The position numbers and the translations under genes are program-made. 64,000 bases of DNA from Pseudobutyrivibrio sp. UBA3626 (GTDB lineage: Bacteria > Bacillota > Clostridia > Lachnospirales > Lachnospiraceae), in NCBI GenBank assembly GCA_002373675.1, contig DFLF01000008.1, positions 344,287 through 408,286 of the forward strand, in the 5' to 3' direction. Of this stretch, positions 16,368 through 27,277 are shown piece by piece. The notes under the pieces are model-generated. The model saw only the letters and a list, made by a program, of their open reading frames with translations, was not told the DNA's origin and did not search any database. Numbering within the stretch: the first letter of the stretch is position 1; each line of letters begins with the position of its first letter.

Positions 16368-18569
16368 CTACATAACTAATTCAAAATCAATAGTTCTTGT
16401 ATCTTCATCTGCACTAACAAGAACCACTTTAACATTCATGCCAAGTGAAAATCTTTTATTGGTTCTTTCACCTATAAGTTCATAATCATTCTCATTGAAA
16501 TGATAATAATCATCCTTAAGTGTGCTAATATGAACAAGTCCATCTATACCATTAACAAGTTCAACATAGAATCCATATTGTGTTACTGATGATATTACTG
16601 CCTCAAATTCTTCCCCAAGAAATCTATGCATATATTGAACCTTCTTAAGCTTCTCGACTTCCCTTTCTAATTCCTCAGCGCGTCTCTCTGTATTACATAC
16701 ACCTGGAGCAATTGTTGCTACAAGAGAATTATAATGCTCCTCCTTTGACTCATCATATCTTCCACGAAGATGATCTTTTATTATTCTATGAATTAGAAGA
16801 TCTGGATACCTTCTTATGGGAGATGTGAAATGGCAATAATACTTTGCAGCAAGTCCAAAATGCCCCAAATTTTCAGGCGTATATTTTGCCTGTTGCATAG
16901 TTCTAAGAGTAAGTCTGCTAATAAGCATTTCTTCTTCCTTGCCCTTAGACTTTTCTAATAATTTCTGGAATTCTTTTGGATGACATTTATTAGTATCACC
17001 CTTAAGTGTATATCCAAACTTTCCAATAAAAGCCTTAAGTTTTTTTACTTTTTCATCTTCAGGAATACCATGTGTTCTATATAGAAAAGCACTTTCTTTC
17101 CAGAAGAAATCCTCAGCAACAGTTTCATTTGCAGCAAGCATAAAGTCTTCAATAATTAAAGACGCTTTATCTCTAATATAGGGTTTAATATCAGTTATAT
17201 TACCAGAATCATCAATAACAAATTGTGTCTCTGACATATCAAAATCAATTCCACCTCTACGTCTACGTTTGTTCCTTAGAATAGAAGAAAGTGTATGCAT
17301 ATGATAAAACATTTCGGTTACATCACTGTATTTATCTGACAGTTCTTTATCACCATCAAGAATTGCGCTAACATCAGAATATGTCATTCTATAATTAACA
17401 TTTACAACACCCTCACAAATCTTATGGTCGATAATATTACCCTCTCCATCTATAGTCATAATGCAACACATAGATAGTCTATCTTCTCCCTGATTAAGAG
17501 AACAAATACCATTAGACAAAGTATGGGGAAGCATAGGAATGACTCTGTCAATTAGATATACGCTGGTTCCTCTCTTATATGCTTCTTTATCAAGTGCAGA
17601 ATTCTCCTGTACATAATTAGAGACATCTGCGATATATACACCCAAAGTATAATTTGTACCGTTATAAGAAACCGATACAGCATCATCTAAATCTTTGGCG
17701 TCAGCTCCATCTATAGTAACCATGAGAACATCACGAAAATCTTCTCTTCCTAGCATATCTGCATCACTAACAGGTTTAGATACTCTGCTTGCCTGCTTAA
17801 TCACTTTATCAGGAAACTCAACTGGTACATTGAAGGCTTTAATCATAGATAGAATATCAATTCCAGGATCATTTTTATGACCAATAATCTCTGTAATAAC
17901 ACCTTCCGGCTTATTATTCTTCCTGGCAAATCTTGTAATTTGTACAACAACTTTAGAGCCAGATACAGCTCTCATGTCCTTGCCTTGAGGTATAAAGATG
18001 TCTGTTCCAATCTTAGTATTATCACATATTACAAATCCAAAATTATTATTCTTCTCATAAGTTCCGACAACTGTCTCTATCCCATGCTCTACAATAGATA
18101 CGATTTTGCCTTCTCTCTTGTCACCACTGCTTTTTTGCATAATTTCGACTAATACTTTGTCGCCTAGAAATGCATTACATGTATTGTCTTTACCAATAAA
18201 GATTTCTTCATTTGTATCTTCAATTCTAACGAACCCGAAGCCCTTAAGATTAGGTGTAAATATTCCAAGTAATTCTTTGCTACTATCATTGGAATTATTG
18301 TTATAATCAATATCCTTAGTGGAGATTTTATCATCCATCTTCATGTATTTACCATTTGATGTACATATAATTTTTCCACGTTCTACTAACGTATCTAGAA
18401 CCTTACCAAGAGTCAGTCTATCTTCTCTTGAAATATTAAGAAGAATTGCAATCTCTTTCTTCTTCATTGGAACATACAAATCATCGCATATTAAATTATA
18501 TATAATATCGCATCTATCCTGAAAATCAATCTCTTCATTAATGCGCTTCATTTTAGTAGTATTATCCAT
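16368..18569 (-). CDS. rnr: Ribonuclease R (3'-5' exoribonuclease)
   Basis: RNase R degrades structured RNA and cooperates with tmRNA in destroying defective messages. The 733 residues show an N-terminal helix-turn-helix-like region (about 15-75), cold-shock domains (about 95-235) and the RNB catalytic domain with DGADAKDLDDAVSV. A C-terminal S1 domain (about 640-725) contains QYGFYVELVNGIDGLVHIS. Length is standard for RNase R. The ATG has GGAGA upstream. It sits between secG and smpB; the hairpin in front of it suggests partial termination or its own weak promoter. Confidence 0.96.
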   Translation of the reverse strand: MDNTTKMKRINEEIDFQDRCDIIYNLICDDLYVPMKKKEIAILLNISREDRLTLGKVLDTLVERGKIICTSNGKYMKMDDKISTKDIDYNNNSNDSSKELLGIFTPNLKGFGFVRIEDTNEEIFIGKDNTCNAFLGDKVLVEIMQKSSGDKREGKIVSIVEHGIETVVGTYEKNNNFGFVICDNTKIGTDIFIPQGKDMRAVSGSKVVVQITRFARKNNKPEGVITEIIGHKNDPGIDILSMIKAFNVPVEFPDKVIKQASRVSKPVSDADMLGREDFRDVLMVTIDGADAKDLDDAVSVSYNGTNYTLGVYIADVSNYVQENSALDKEAYKRGTSVYLIDRVIPMLPHTLSNGICSLNQGEDRLSMCCIMTIDGEGNIIDHKICEGVVNVNYRMTYSDVSAILDGDKELSDKYSDVTEMFYHMHTLSSILRNKRRRRGGIDFDMSETQFVIDDSGNITDIKPYIRDKASLIIEDFMLAANETVAEDFFWKESAFLYRTHGIPEDEKVKKLKAFIGKFGYTLKGDTNKCHPKEFQKLLEKSKGKEEEMLISRLTLRTMQQAKYTPENLGHFGLAAKYYCHFTSPIRRYPDLLIHRIIKDHLRGRYDESKEEHYNSLVATIAPGVCNTERRAEELEREVEKLKKVQYMHRFLGEEFEAVISSVTQYGFYVELVNGIDGLVHISTLKDDYYHFNENDYELIGERTNKRFSLGMNVKVVLVSADEDTRTIDFELVM

Positions 18570-18600
18570 TTATTCTCCAAATCAATAAAACAGCAGGCAT

Positions 18601-18626
18601 AAAAAAACCTGCGAAATAATCGCAGG
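18601..18626 (-). terminator. Terminator between secG and rnr
   Basis: CCTGCGA and TCGCAGG arms with a five-base loop are followed by seven T residues on the minus strand. It is a strong intrinsic terminator after secG. Rnr expression must rely on read-through or on an unseen promoter in the remaining 30 bases. Confidence 0.88.
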
Positions 18627-18649
18627 TTACAAATCAACATCAATATAAC

Positions 18650-18895
18650 TTAAAAACTACCGATATTCAACACAATAGCTAGCGCAAAGAAGATAACAAC
18701 TAAAGCTGTAGTAATTCTAACCAGCATACCTTCCTTTGTACGTGCCTTATGTTTATTAAAAAATGTATCAGTAGAAGCCTGTCCTGATAATGAACCAAGT
18801 CCTTGTGACTTACCTTCCTGCATAAGTACAAGAACTGTGATTGCAACACTTACGATTATAAATGCAACTAAGCATACCATTCTTATAGCTGACAT
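18650..18895 (-). CDS. secG: Preprotein translocase subunit SecG
   Basis: SecG is the small two-span subunit of the SecYEG channel. The 81-residue protein has hydrophobic spans at about 5-25 and 58-78, joined by a polar loop with the typical LMQEGKSQGLGSLSG sequence. A GGAGGA ribosome site and a near-ideal promoter precede it. Its position ahead of rnr-smpB-ssrA is the standard Firmicutes arrangement. Confidence 0.95.
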   Translation of the reverse strand: MSAIRMVCLVAFIIVSVAITVLVLMQEGKSQGLGSLSGQASTDTFFNKHKARTKEGMLVRITTALVVIFFALAIVLNIGSF

Positions 18896-18935
18896 AAAAT
18901 TTCCTCCTAATTAGTCGTACCCATACGACTTAAAT

Positions 18936-18964
18936 ATATTAGCACAGATTCTTATTGATGTCAA
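18936..18964 (-). promoter_or_regulatory. Strong sigma-A promoter of secG with 5' leader hairpin
   Basis: On the minus strand TTGACA (18959-18964) and TAATAT (18936-18941) are 17 bases apart. The predicted transcript would begin near a hairpin at 18913-18930 (arms AGTCGTA/TACGACT, four-base loop), which has no T-run and may protect the 5' end. The -35 box is only 15 bases from the gdhA stop. Confidence 0.8.
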
Positions 18965-18978
18965 AAACAAATTATCAT

Positions 18979-20352
<1,374 letters not shown>

Positions 20353-20421
20353 TCAACCAGATGGGTTAGCCGTAGCTAGCCGTAATCTTTTTTCTATATT
20401 TATTGTATACACAACGATTGT

Positions 20422-20450
20422 ATTATACATATTTAATAAGTATTTTGCAA
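20422..20450 (-). promoter_or_regulatory. Sigma-A promoter of gdhA
   Basis: TTGCAA (20445-20450) and TATAAT (20422-20427) are separated by 17 bases on the minus strand. The leader of roughly 75 bases contains the short repeat TAGCCGTAGCTAGCCGTA close to the ribosome site. Confidence 0.78.
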
Positions 20451-20473
20451 GTATTTTTGTAAGTACACAAGAA

Positions 20474-20502
20474 ACGAGTGTGCGCTTGTGGCGCACACTC
20501 GT
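20474..20502 (-). terminator. Perfect 12-bp hairpin terminating the purB-HAD unit
   Basis: ACGAGTGTGCGC and its exact complement enclose a five-base loop and are followed by TTTCTTG. It lies about 50 bases past the HAD phosphatase stop. The stem is unusually GC-rich for this neighbourhood. Confidence 0.8.
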
Positions 20503-20550
20503 ATAAGTCACATTTTACTTATTAAATGAAACGACATTACATAAGCCTTA

Positions 20551-21693
20551 TTATTTAGCACTGTCTTTGCCTTTGTATGTAACGCTATCTCCGTATATTG
20601 TCTTCCAATCATTTTTCATAGAAACAGGTGTCCAATTATTCTCACTGCAAAGTTTTACCATGCTTTCAGCCTTTTTTGTTTTGCCATTTTCTCTATCAAG
20701 ATCATCACAGCATAACATATAACATCCTGTAGGATATTTATTATTATTAATTACATAATTATCCATACTTCCATCACCAGAAGAATTACCAAATGAAAGA
20801 ATTGGTTGCTTTCCAATCTTTTGTATTATATTTTGAACCTTGTTCATCTTAAGATTTTTCAAAATAAACTCATTACCCAGAACAACTTTATCATCATGTA
20901 AGAAATAATCTAAACCATCCTGTCCATTTTGATTAGTTCCAACAATGGTATTAGTTGAGCCAATAATCTGACTCATAGGCAGATTAAGTAGCTTAGAATT
21001 CTTAACTATACCACGGACAATCATATCATCAGTACCGCTTACTATATATACTGTAAATCCATTATCTTCAAGATAATCTATAACTTGAAGCATAGGTCTA
21101 TAAAATGCCTCGCCTCTAGTCATACCATCGTAACTTGGTTGAGGTTGGGCAGCAAATTTACCAACATAATCGTAGAATTCGTCAAAGGTCATTCCCTGGA
21201 AAGCAGTCGCAACCGCCTTAGCATGATCAAGTGGCAAATCTTTATCATCTGCACCTGTTGTATTCTCAGCTACAATTCTATTAGCAACATTTTTCTCAAA
21301 ATCAGATGCCCTATCCTTATAATCCGGGTCTTCTAGTACACGATATGCCAGAATATTATAGTCGAAATAATTAGGATCTGTCTCACAAAATAAAGTTCCG
21401 TCAAAATCAAAAACTGCTATTCTATCTTCTTTGGGAATATAATTATCACCTTTAGTAGTAATCTTCTTAACATATGACATAAGCTCAGTCTTAAGCTTAG
21501 CATCATCATTCCATAGAGAAAGCGGATTACTATTATCACTTTGGCTGGCTTTATCAACTACACTTCCAGTCACGTTGCTATTATTGTTAGCACTGGTAAC
21601 TATCCAGCTTATGCTAACTGCAATTAAAGCTACAATAAGAACAACACTTACAACTCTCCAAATTGTTAATTGCTTTTTACTACTATTATCCAT
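20551..21693 (-). CDS. Membrane-anchored HAD-superfamily phosphatase
   Basis: After a basic start there is one hydrophobic span (about 12-30), which is a signal anchor. A Ser/Asn-rich linker follows, then a haloacid-dehalogenase domain with the nucleophile pair in FDFDGTL. Motif II is IVSGTDDMIV and motif IV is FGNSSGDGSMDNY. The arrangement resembles phosphoserine-phosphatase-like HADs but with a large cap insertion. The catalytic part should face outside the cell, so it may salvage phosphate from a phosphorylated compound; the substrate is unknown. It follows purB by 17 bases and likely shares its transcript. Confidence 0.85.
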   Translation of the reverse strand: MDNSSKKQLTIWRVVSVVLIVALIAVSISWIVTSANNNSNVTGSVVDKASQSDNSNPLSLWNDDAKLKTELMSYVKKITTKGDNYIPKEDRIAVFDFDGTLFCETDPNYFDYNILAYRVLEDPDYKDRASDFEKNVANRIVAENTTGADDKDLPLDHAKAVATAFQGMTFDEFYDYVGKFAAQPQPSYDGMTRGEAFYRPMLQVIDYLEDNGFTVYIVSGTDDMIVRGIVKNSKLLNLPMSQIIGSTNTIVGTNQNGQDGLDYFLHDDKVVLGNEFILKNLKMNKVQNIIQKIGKQPILSFGNSSGDGSMDNYVINNNKYPTGCYMLCCDDLDRENGKTKKAESMVKLCSENNWTPVSMKNDWKTIYGDSVTYKGKDSAK

Positions 21694-21710
21694 ATTAATA
21701 AAACACTCCT

Positions 21711-23162
21711 TTATACATTGATTTCTGCCTTCATACCAATTACATCTGCATTGGTTTTAAGTACAGGATTAACTACTTCTTCTAAATATTTCGTAACCTG
21801 ATATGGAGCGCGACCAACGTATCTACTTGGATCCATTGTCGATTTCAATTCGTCTAAGGACATAGGGAATTCATCATCTTCGGCAATAAGCTCTAAGAGA
21901 TTATTATCAAGGCCTTCCACCTTGACGTTCTTGCCGGCCTCCATGCTAAGCTGTCTTATCTTCTCATGAAGCTCTTGTCTATTGCCTCCTGCCTTAACAG
22001 CATCCATCATAATATTCTCTGTTGCCATAAATGGCAATTCACTTAATAGGCGCTTAGTAACAACCTTATCATATACCACAAGTCCGTCTACCACATTAAG
22101 GCACAAATCTAAAACTCCATCAGTTGCCAAGAATCCCTCTGCAATGGATATTCGCTTATTGGCAGAGTCATCTAGTGTCCTCTCGAACCATTGTGTGGCT
22201 GATGTGATTGCAGGATTAAGAGCATCAATCATTACATAACGAGACAAGGATGCAATTCTCTCGCTTCTCATAGGATTTCGCTTGTATGCCATTGCACTAG
22301 AGCCAATCTGAGACTTCTCAAATGGTTCTTCTATCTCCTTTAAGTGTTGAAGTAATCTTATATCGTTGCTCATTTTGTGTGCGCTGGCAGCAATTCCTGC
22401 TAGTATATTACACACTCTTGTATCAACTTTACGGGAATATGTCTGTCCCGAAACAGGGACACATTCTTTAAATCCCATCTTAGCCGCAATAAGAGGATCA
22501 ATCTTGTCAATAACCTCATTATCGTCATTGAATAATTCCTTGAAGCTTGCCTGTGTTCCGGTTGTACCCTTAGAACCAAGGAGTTTAAGGGTAGATAAGA
22601 CATAATCTAAGTCCTCTAAATCCATCATGAATTCGTTAATCCATAGCGTAGCACGCTTACCGATAGTAGTTGGCTGAGCAGGTTGAAAATGTGTAAATGC
22701 AAGGGTCGGCATATCCTTGTACTTGTCAGCAAATGTACTAAGTTCATTTATTACATTGATAAGTTTGCTTCTAACAAGATTAAGTGCATCACGCATAATG
22801 ATGATATCCGTATTATCACCCACATAACAGCTTGTAGCACCAAGGTGAATTATGCCGGCTGCCTTAGGACATTGCTGTCCATAAGCATATACATGACTCA
22901 TAACATCATGGCGTACCTCTTTCTCTCTTGCCTTCGCCACATCATAATTAATATTATCTACATTAGCCTTAAGTTCATCAATCTGTTCCTGAGTGATAAC
23001 AGGCTTACCATCTTGTGATAAACCAAGCTCCATCTCAGTTTCTGCAAGCGCAATCCACAATTTTCTCCATGTAGTAAATTTCTTATCCTGTGAGAAAATA
23101 TATTGCATTTCTTTACTTGCATAACGCTCTGATAAAGGGCTAATATACCTATCTGTTCCCAT
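21711..23162 (-). CDS. purB: Adenylosuccinate lyase
   Basis: PurB cleaves SAICAR to AICAR and adenylosuccinate to AMP. The 483-residue protein carries the fumarase/aspartase superfamily signature as GSSAMAYKRNPMRSERI, in the longer form seen in animals and many Clostridia. Other conserved blocks are LGATSCYVGDNTD and THFQPAQPTT. A classic promoter lies in front. The partner purine genes purC and purL are elsewhere in the window, so the pathway is not in one operon here. Confidence 0.96.
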   Translation of the reverse strand: MGTDRYISPLSERYASKEMQYIFSQDKKFTTWRKLWIALAETEMELGLSQDGKPVITQEQIDELKANVDNINYDVAKAREKEVRHDVMSHVYAYGQQCPKAAGIIHLGATSCYVGDNTDIIIMRDALNLVRSKLINVINELSTFADKYKDMPTLAFTHFQPAQPTTIGKRATLWINEFMMDLEDLDYVLSTLKLLGSKGTTGTQASFKELFNDDNEVIDKIDPLIAAKMGFKECVPVSGQTYSRKVDTRVCNILAGIAASAHKMSNDIRLLQHLKEIEEPFEKSQIGSSAMAYKRNPMRSERIASLSRYVMIDALNPAITSATQWFERTLDDSANKRISIAEGFLATDGVLDLCLNVVDGLVVYDKVVTKRLLSELPFMATENIMMDAVKAGGNRQELHEKIRQLSMEAGKNVKVEGLDNNLLELIAEDDEFPMSLDELKSTMDPSRYVGRAPYQVTKYLEEVVNPVLKTNADVIGMKAEINV

Positions 23163-23200
23163 TTATATATTCCTCCACATACTTCAAAATAACAATTAGA

Positions 23201-23229
23201 ATTCTAGCAGTGACATAAGGTCGTGTCAA
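23201..23229 (-). promoter_or_regulatory. Near-consensus promoter of purB
   Basis: TTGACA (23224-23229) and TAGAAT (23201-23206) are 17 bases apart on the minus strand. I see no purine riboswitch or obvious PurR box in the short leader of about 35 bases. Confidence 0.82.
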
Positions 23230-23262
23230 GTATCATGGCCACTATGATAATTTAAAAACGAA

Positions 23263-24147
23263 TCACACTCGCTTAACCTTGCGTGCGATAAGTATAAGTG
23301 CTACACAAAGTATCACCAAACAAAGCGTTGCCGTAATAGTACCTTCAATACCGAAAACGGTGTCGTAGAAAATACTGTCTGAGGCATCTTCTAATTGTAA
23401 TATAGAGCTTTCAGATGCATGTCCAGAATTGGGAAGACCGTATATGAAATTCTGCGTAAAGTTCCATGCAGTGTGAATACCTATTGCCATCCAAAGACTG
23501 TCAAAATAACACACCATTATACCGGTGGCAAGGCCCATCAAAGCAATCTGAATAACCGGCAATACTGATATACCATTATTGCTAAGGTGTGGCACAACAA
23601 ACATAATTACATTTATAAGCAACGCAACCCAGATTGGATAACGTTGTCTAAGCGCTCCTATTACATATCCGCGACAGAGAAGCTCTTCTGCTCCTGACTG
23701 TACCATCACGCAAAAAAAAGCACATATCATGTATATAATAGAAAACTTATTAACACTTAACTGAAGATCCCCATGCATAAATGCGACCAATACACATATG
23801 GAATTCATTAGAAAACCTATAAGTAAGCCAAGTCCCAGCTTCTTAAATGTATTACCTTTCGAATCTCCTTGCTTAATATAAAGAAAGCTTCTAAAAACTT
23901 TCTTATCAAAGAAAAAGCAGTATACAAGAATAAGTAACACTACCCCGACAAGGCTTAAATACTCGAATAAAAATTCTGTGGCATTATCCATTTCACCAAA
24001 AGGTAGCTCGATTAAGGACGTAATCCCCGTTCCCAGTAACTGTCCTAAAATCAAAAATACAAATGCAAGTAATATTACCACAAGAAAAAAATGCCGCTTA
24101 AGCTTTGTCTTTGGTTCCTGTTCGTCAGATAATTGTTTCTCTTCCAT
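23263..24147 (-). CDS. CPBP-family intramembrane metalloprotease
   Basis: The 294-residue, multi-span protein has the three CPBP (CAAX-processing/bacteriocin-processing, Abi) motifs: EELLCRGYVIGALRQR (EExxxR), FVVPHLSNN (FxxxH) and GIHTAWNF (HxxxN-type). These residues form the intramembrane metal site of this glutamic/metallo-protease family. Roles in other bacteria include peptide maturation and self-immunity to bacteriocins; nothing around it shows which applies. A promoter with a palindrome resembling a Crp/Fnr site lies upstream. Confidence 0.9.
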   Translation of the reverse strand: MEEKQLSDEQEPKTKLKRHFFLVVILLAFVFLILGQLLGTGITSLIELPFGEMDNATEFLFEYLSLVGVVLLILVYCFFFDKKVFRSFLYIKQGDSKGNTFKKLGLGLLIGFLMNSICVLVAFMHGDLQLSVNKFSIIYMICAFFCVMVQSGAEELLCRGYVIGALRQRYPIWVALLINVIMFVVPHLSNNGISVLPVIQIALMGLATGIMVCYFDSLWMAIGIHTAWNFTQNFIYGLPNSGHASESSILQLEDASDSIFYDTVFGIEGTITATLCLVILCVALILIARKVKRV

Positions 24148-24163
24148 AATATATTAATCCTTT

Positions 24164-24235
24164 CAAGTGACTTTTGTCACATGTCTCCTATTCTTATCCG
24201 TCAAACAGTATAGCACTGAACAAATGTGACAGCAA
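24164..24235 (-). promoter_or_regulatory. Promoter and Crp/Fnr-like palindrome of the CPBP protease gene
   Basis: On the minus strand TTGCTG (24230-24235) and TATACT (24207-24212) are spaced by 17 bases. Downstream, about 20 bases before the start codon, TGTGACAAAAGTCACT (about 24165-24181) fits the Crp/Fnr pattern TGTGA-N6-TCACA with one deviation. A second TGTGAC occurs on the plus strand inside the promoter. A site placed downstream of -10 would suggest repression. Confidence 0.5.
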
Positions 24236-24256
24236 TACCTTTGTCATCTTGATTAA

Positions 24257-24505
24257 CTACACAAATAGTCCTTTTTTCTTGTAAGGTTCTGACGAAACAG
24301 ACACACATGTATATCCTGTCTTTTCAATAGCCTCTTTTAGCATTTTGTCATCAACATTATCTTCAGTTATAAATGTCGCTTCATTTTTACTGTGTGATGC
24401 CTTGACTTTCTTCGCATTTGGTATCGCATTTCTTATAGCATCACTAATATGCGCTTCACACATCGAGCACATCATGCCTTCAACATTAACAGTTGTTTTA
24501 ATCAT
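24257..24505 (-). CDS. Heavy-metal-associated (HMA) domain protein, copper-chaperone-like
   Basis: The 82-residue protein has a single ferredoxin-like HMA fold with the metal-binding motif GMMCSMC (Cys13 and Cys16). This matches CopZ-type copper chaperones and the metal-binding domains of P-type ATPases. No copper ATPase or CsoR gene is beside it. It starts 34 bases after the sugar permease gene and may simply be read through from that operon. The metal is inferred, not shown. Confidence 0.85.
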   Translation of the reverse strand: MIKTTVNVEGMMCSMCEAHISDAIRNAIPNAKKVKASHSKNEATFITEDNVDDKMLKEAIEKTGYTCVSVSSEPYKKKGLFV

Positions 24506-24538
24506 TTTATCGTTCCTTATCCTTATATTCCTATTCCT

Positions 24539-25699
24539 TTAAGTTTCTCTCCCAACCCTATGATGACTAACTACATCAAATGTAACAGCCAAAAGAAGGA
24601 CGATACCTTTGACAACCAATTGCCAGTTGCTGTCCAGACCCAAGATGGACATACCCTGGTTGATAACGCCTAAGAGAAAGGCACCGATAACAACGCCTTT
24701 GATTGTACCTCGTCCACCGTATGCCGAAGCCCCACCTATAAAGCATGCTCCTATGGCATCCATCTCGAAGGTATTACCTGTATCGCCATTTACCGCACCT
24801 ATACGAGCCGCCATAATAAGACCTGACAATCCTGCCAATAAGCCCATGGAGAGATACGACATAAAGTATACTTTGCCTACGTTGATGCCGGAAAGCATAG
24901 CTGCCTTTGCATTGCCACCGACTGCATAACAATGACGCCCGAAGGTTGTTTTGTTGGTAATAAATGCGTAGATTATACAAACAGCAATAATCCAGAGTGC
25001 CATAACAGAGAGACCTTTGTATCTGGCAACTGCAAATGAATAGAGTATTATAAGTGCATCTATAATCAGAATCTGGATACATTCGTAAGCAACAATCTGT
25101 TTTGCAGCTCTAGTCTTATCATCTTTTGTCCATTTTACAATTGAAATTACTGTAATAACGATTGATATTATAATTCCAAATATCAGGGCTGACCATTTAA
25201 TATCCCCGTCATCTAATACAGGAATATTAATATAGGATGTAAAGGTATCAAGAAAGCTTGTGTTAGTAATAGCTATGGTTTTTGATTCAAGAATTGCTCT
25301 CGCCAGACCCCTTATAAGAAACATTCCGGCAAGTGTACACACGAAGGATGGAATATGTATTTTGCTTATCCAAAAACCATTCCATGCACCTATCAGCGCA
25401 GATAATCCGACACATATGACTATTACAAGCACTGCATTTATCCCGGCATTAAGCATCCTTGCGACGATAGCTCCGATAAGACATACAATAGCTCCCACTG
25501 ACAAGTCGATATTACCGCCTGTCAGAATACACAGTAACATTCCGCAAGACATTATAATAACATACCCGTTTTGAAGCAGCAGATTCGAGAGGTTCTGGGG
25601 ATATAGCAGTTTCCCTCCCGTTAGCACTATAAAGAGTATTATTACAATAAACAGTGCCATTGCCATGGATTTATTCTTTATTGCATCTTTAATGTTCAT
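24539..25699 (-). CDS. Sugar ABC transporter permease (GguB/XylH/MmsB type)
   Basis: This is the membrane subunit of a monosaccharide importer of the ribose/xylose/galactose class. The 386 residues form about ten hydrophobic spans. Family signatures are GGNIDLSVGAIV near the start, CTLAGMFLIRGLARA and the loop GGNAKAAMLSGINV that contacts the ATPase. The length and the large insertion around residues 165-230 fit the GguB/MmsB/XylH branch rather than the shorter RbsC. It follows the ATPase gene by 12 bases. Confidence 0.93.
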   Translation of the reverse strand: MNIKDAIKNKSMAMALFIVIILFIVLTGGKLLYPQNLSNLLLQNGYVIIMSCGMLLCILTGGNIDLSVGAIVCLIGAIVARMLNAGINAVLVIVICVGLSALIGAWNGFWISKIHIPSFVCTLAGMFLIRGLARAILESKTIAITNTSFLDTFTSYINIPVLDDGDIKWSALIFGIIISIVITVISIVKWTKDDKTRAAKQIVAYECIQILIIDALIILYSFAVARYKGLSVMALWIIAVCIIYAFITNKTTFGRHCYAVGGNAKAAMLSGINVGKVYFMSYLSMGLLAGLSGLIMAARIGAVNGDTGNTFEMDAIGACFIGGASAYGGRGTIKGVVIGAFLLGVINQGMSILGLDSNWQLVVKGIVLLLAVTFDVVSHHRVGRET

Positions 25700-25711
25700 A
25701 AATATATTCTC

Positions 25712-27253
25712 CTAGTTTATCTCTTGCTGCGAGCGGATTATTGAAGCTATGATTTTTTCGCCGGAGGCTTCGCATGCCGGCATTTCATCGACTATTCTTC
25801 CGTCATTCATTATATATATTCTGTCACACATCCCCAGCAAATCCGGCAGTTCACTTGATATCATCATAATGGATTTGCCCTCGGCTATAAGCTCATTCAT
25901 TATGCAGAAAATCTCATATTTTGCCCCCACATCTATGCCCCTCGTAGGTTCGTCTAAGATTAGTACCTTGGGTTCGGCATACATCCATTTTGACAGAAGA
26001 ACCTTTTGTTGATTACCGCCGGAGAGACTGCTGACAATCTGCTTTGTGGATGTGGCTTTTGTAGATAATTTGTTTATGAACATTTCGGCCACAGATTCTT
26101 CTTTTGCACTGTCTAAGACAACTCGACGACTGACTTTGTCGAGACTGGCAAGGGTGGTGTTAACAGTTATATTATTTGCCAGAAGTAAGCCGTTATTCTT
26201 CCTATCCTCGGTAACATAAGAAAGACCTGATTCTATGGCTTTTCGCACAGTGGATAATCTGCATTCTCGTCCCATAATTCTGACTTTGCCGGTAATTTTA
26301 TAGCCATAAGAATGTCCGAATATAGACATGGCAAGCTCCGTTCTTCCGGCTCCCTGCAGTCCGTAGAAGCCGACTATCTCCCCTTCTTTGATGTTGAAGG
26401 AGACATTGTCAATTACCTTTTTGTCTGTGTAAATGGGATGATTGACATTCCAGGAATCAACCTCAAACGCCAATTTATCTCCGATAGTACGTTCGCGCTT
26501 AGGATAGCGGTTTATAAGTTCCCGCCCCACCATCAGCTTAATTATATAATCTTCATCTATATCATGTTGAGAATTTTCCACAGTTCCTATAGTGGCACCG
26601 TCCCGAATAACCGTTATTCTATCAGCAACATAAGCTATCTCCTTAAGCTTATGAGAAATTATGATACAGGTTTTGCCTTCTTTTTTTAACTCCAGCAGTA
26701 AATCCAAAAGTTTCTTAGACTCCTCATCATTTAGTGCGGATGTGGGTTCATCAAGTATGAGAAGGCTGACATTTTTGCTTAAGGCTTTTGCTATTTCCAC
26801 TAATTGTTGTTTGCCGGTTCCGATATCCTTGACTAAAGTATTCGGACTTTCATTAAGACCTACTTTTCTAAGGACTGTAGAAGCCTCATCTTCAGTGCGA
26901 TTCCAATCGATACCCAGTATGCCTAAGCGTTCATTTCCCAGGAAGATATTTTCCCCGATAGACAATTCGGGTATCAGCGCAAATTCCTGGTGTATAATAA
27001 CAATACCTTTTTCCTCGCTATTGTTAAGATTCTTAAACCGGCATACTGACCCATTGTAGATAACATCTCCTTCGTAACTGCCGTAAGGATACACGCCGCT
27101 TAATATATTCATCAGAGTTGATTTGCCGGCGCCGTTCTCACCGACTAACGCATGGATTTCGCCTCGTTTGACATTAAGATTAACATTATTAAGTGCTCTG
27201 ACGCCGGAGAATTTCTTTATTATGTTTTTGATTTCGAGAATATAATCGTCCAA
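25712..27253 (-). CDS. Sugar ABC transporter ATPase with two nucleotide-binding domains (GguA/XylG/MmsA type)
   Basis: The 513-residue ATPase contains two fused ABC domains, as in RbsA, MglA and GguA. Domain 1 has Walker A GENGAGKST, a degenerate signature (DIGTGKQQ) and LLILDEPTSALN. Domain 2 has the changed P-loop GLQGAGRTE, the canonical signature LSGGNQQKV and VLILDEPTRGIDVG. The start is TTG with a GGAGAAAA ribosome site. Local base composition is richer in G and C than most of the window (30 of 60 bases in 27121-27180). It is flanked by the binding-protein and permease genes. Confidence 0.95.
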   Translation of the reverse strand: MDDYILEIKNIIKKFSGVRALNNVNLNVKRGEIHALVGENGAGKSTLMNILSGVYPYGSYEGDVIYNGSVCRFKNLNNSEEKGIVIIHQEFALIPELSIGENIFLGNERLGILGIDWNRTEDEASTVLRKVGLNESPNTLVKDIGTGKQQLVEIAKALSKNVSLLILDEPTSALNDEESKKLLDLLLELKKEGKTCIIISHKLKEIAYVADRITVIRDGATIGTVENSQHDIDEDYIIKLMVGRELINRYPKRERTIGDKLAFEVDSWNVNHPIYTDKKVIDNVSFNIKEGEIVGFYGLQGAGRTELAMSIFGHSYGYKITGKVRIMGRECRLSTVRKAIESGLSYVTEDRKNNGLLLANNITVNTTLASLDKVSRRVVLDSAKEESVAEMFINKLSTKATSTKQIVSSLSGGNQQKVLLSKWMYAEPKVLILDEPTRGIDVGAKYEIFCIMNELIAEGKSIMMISSELPDLLGMCDRIYIMNDGRIVDEMPACEASGEKIIASIIRSQQEIN

Positions 27254-27277
27254 ATATTTTCTCCTTACGATACTGCT

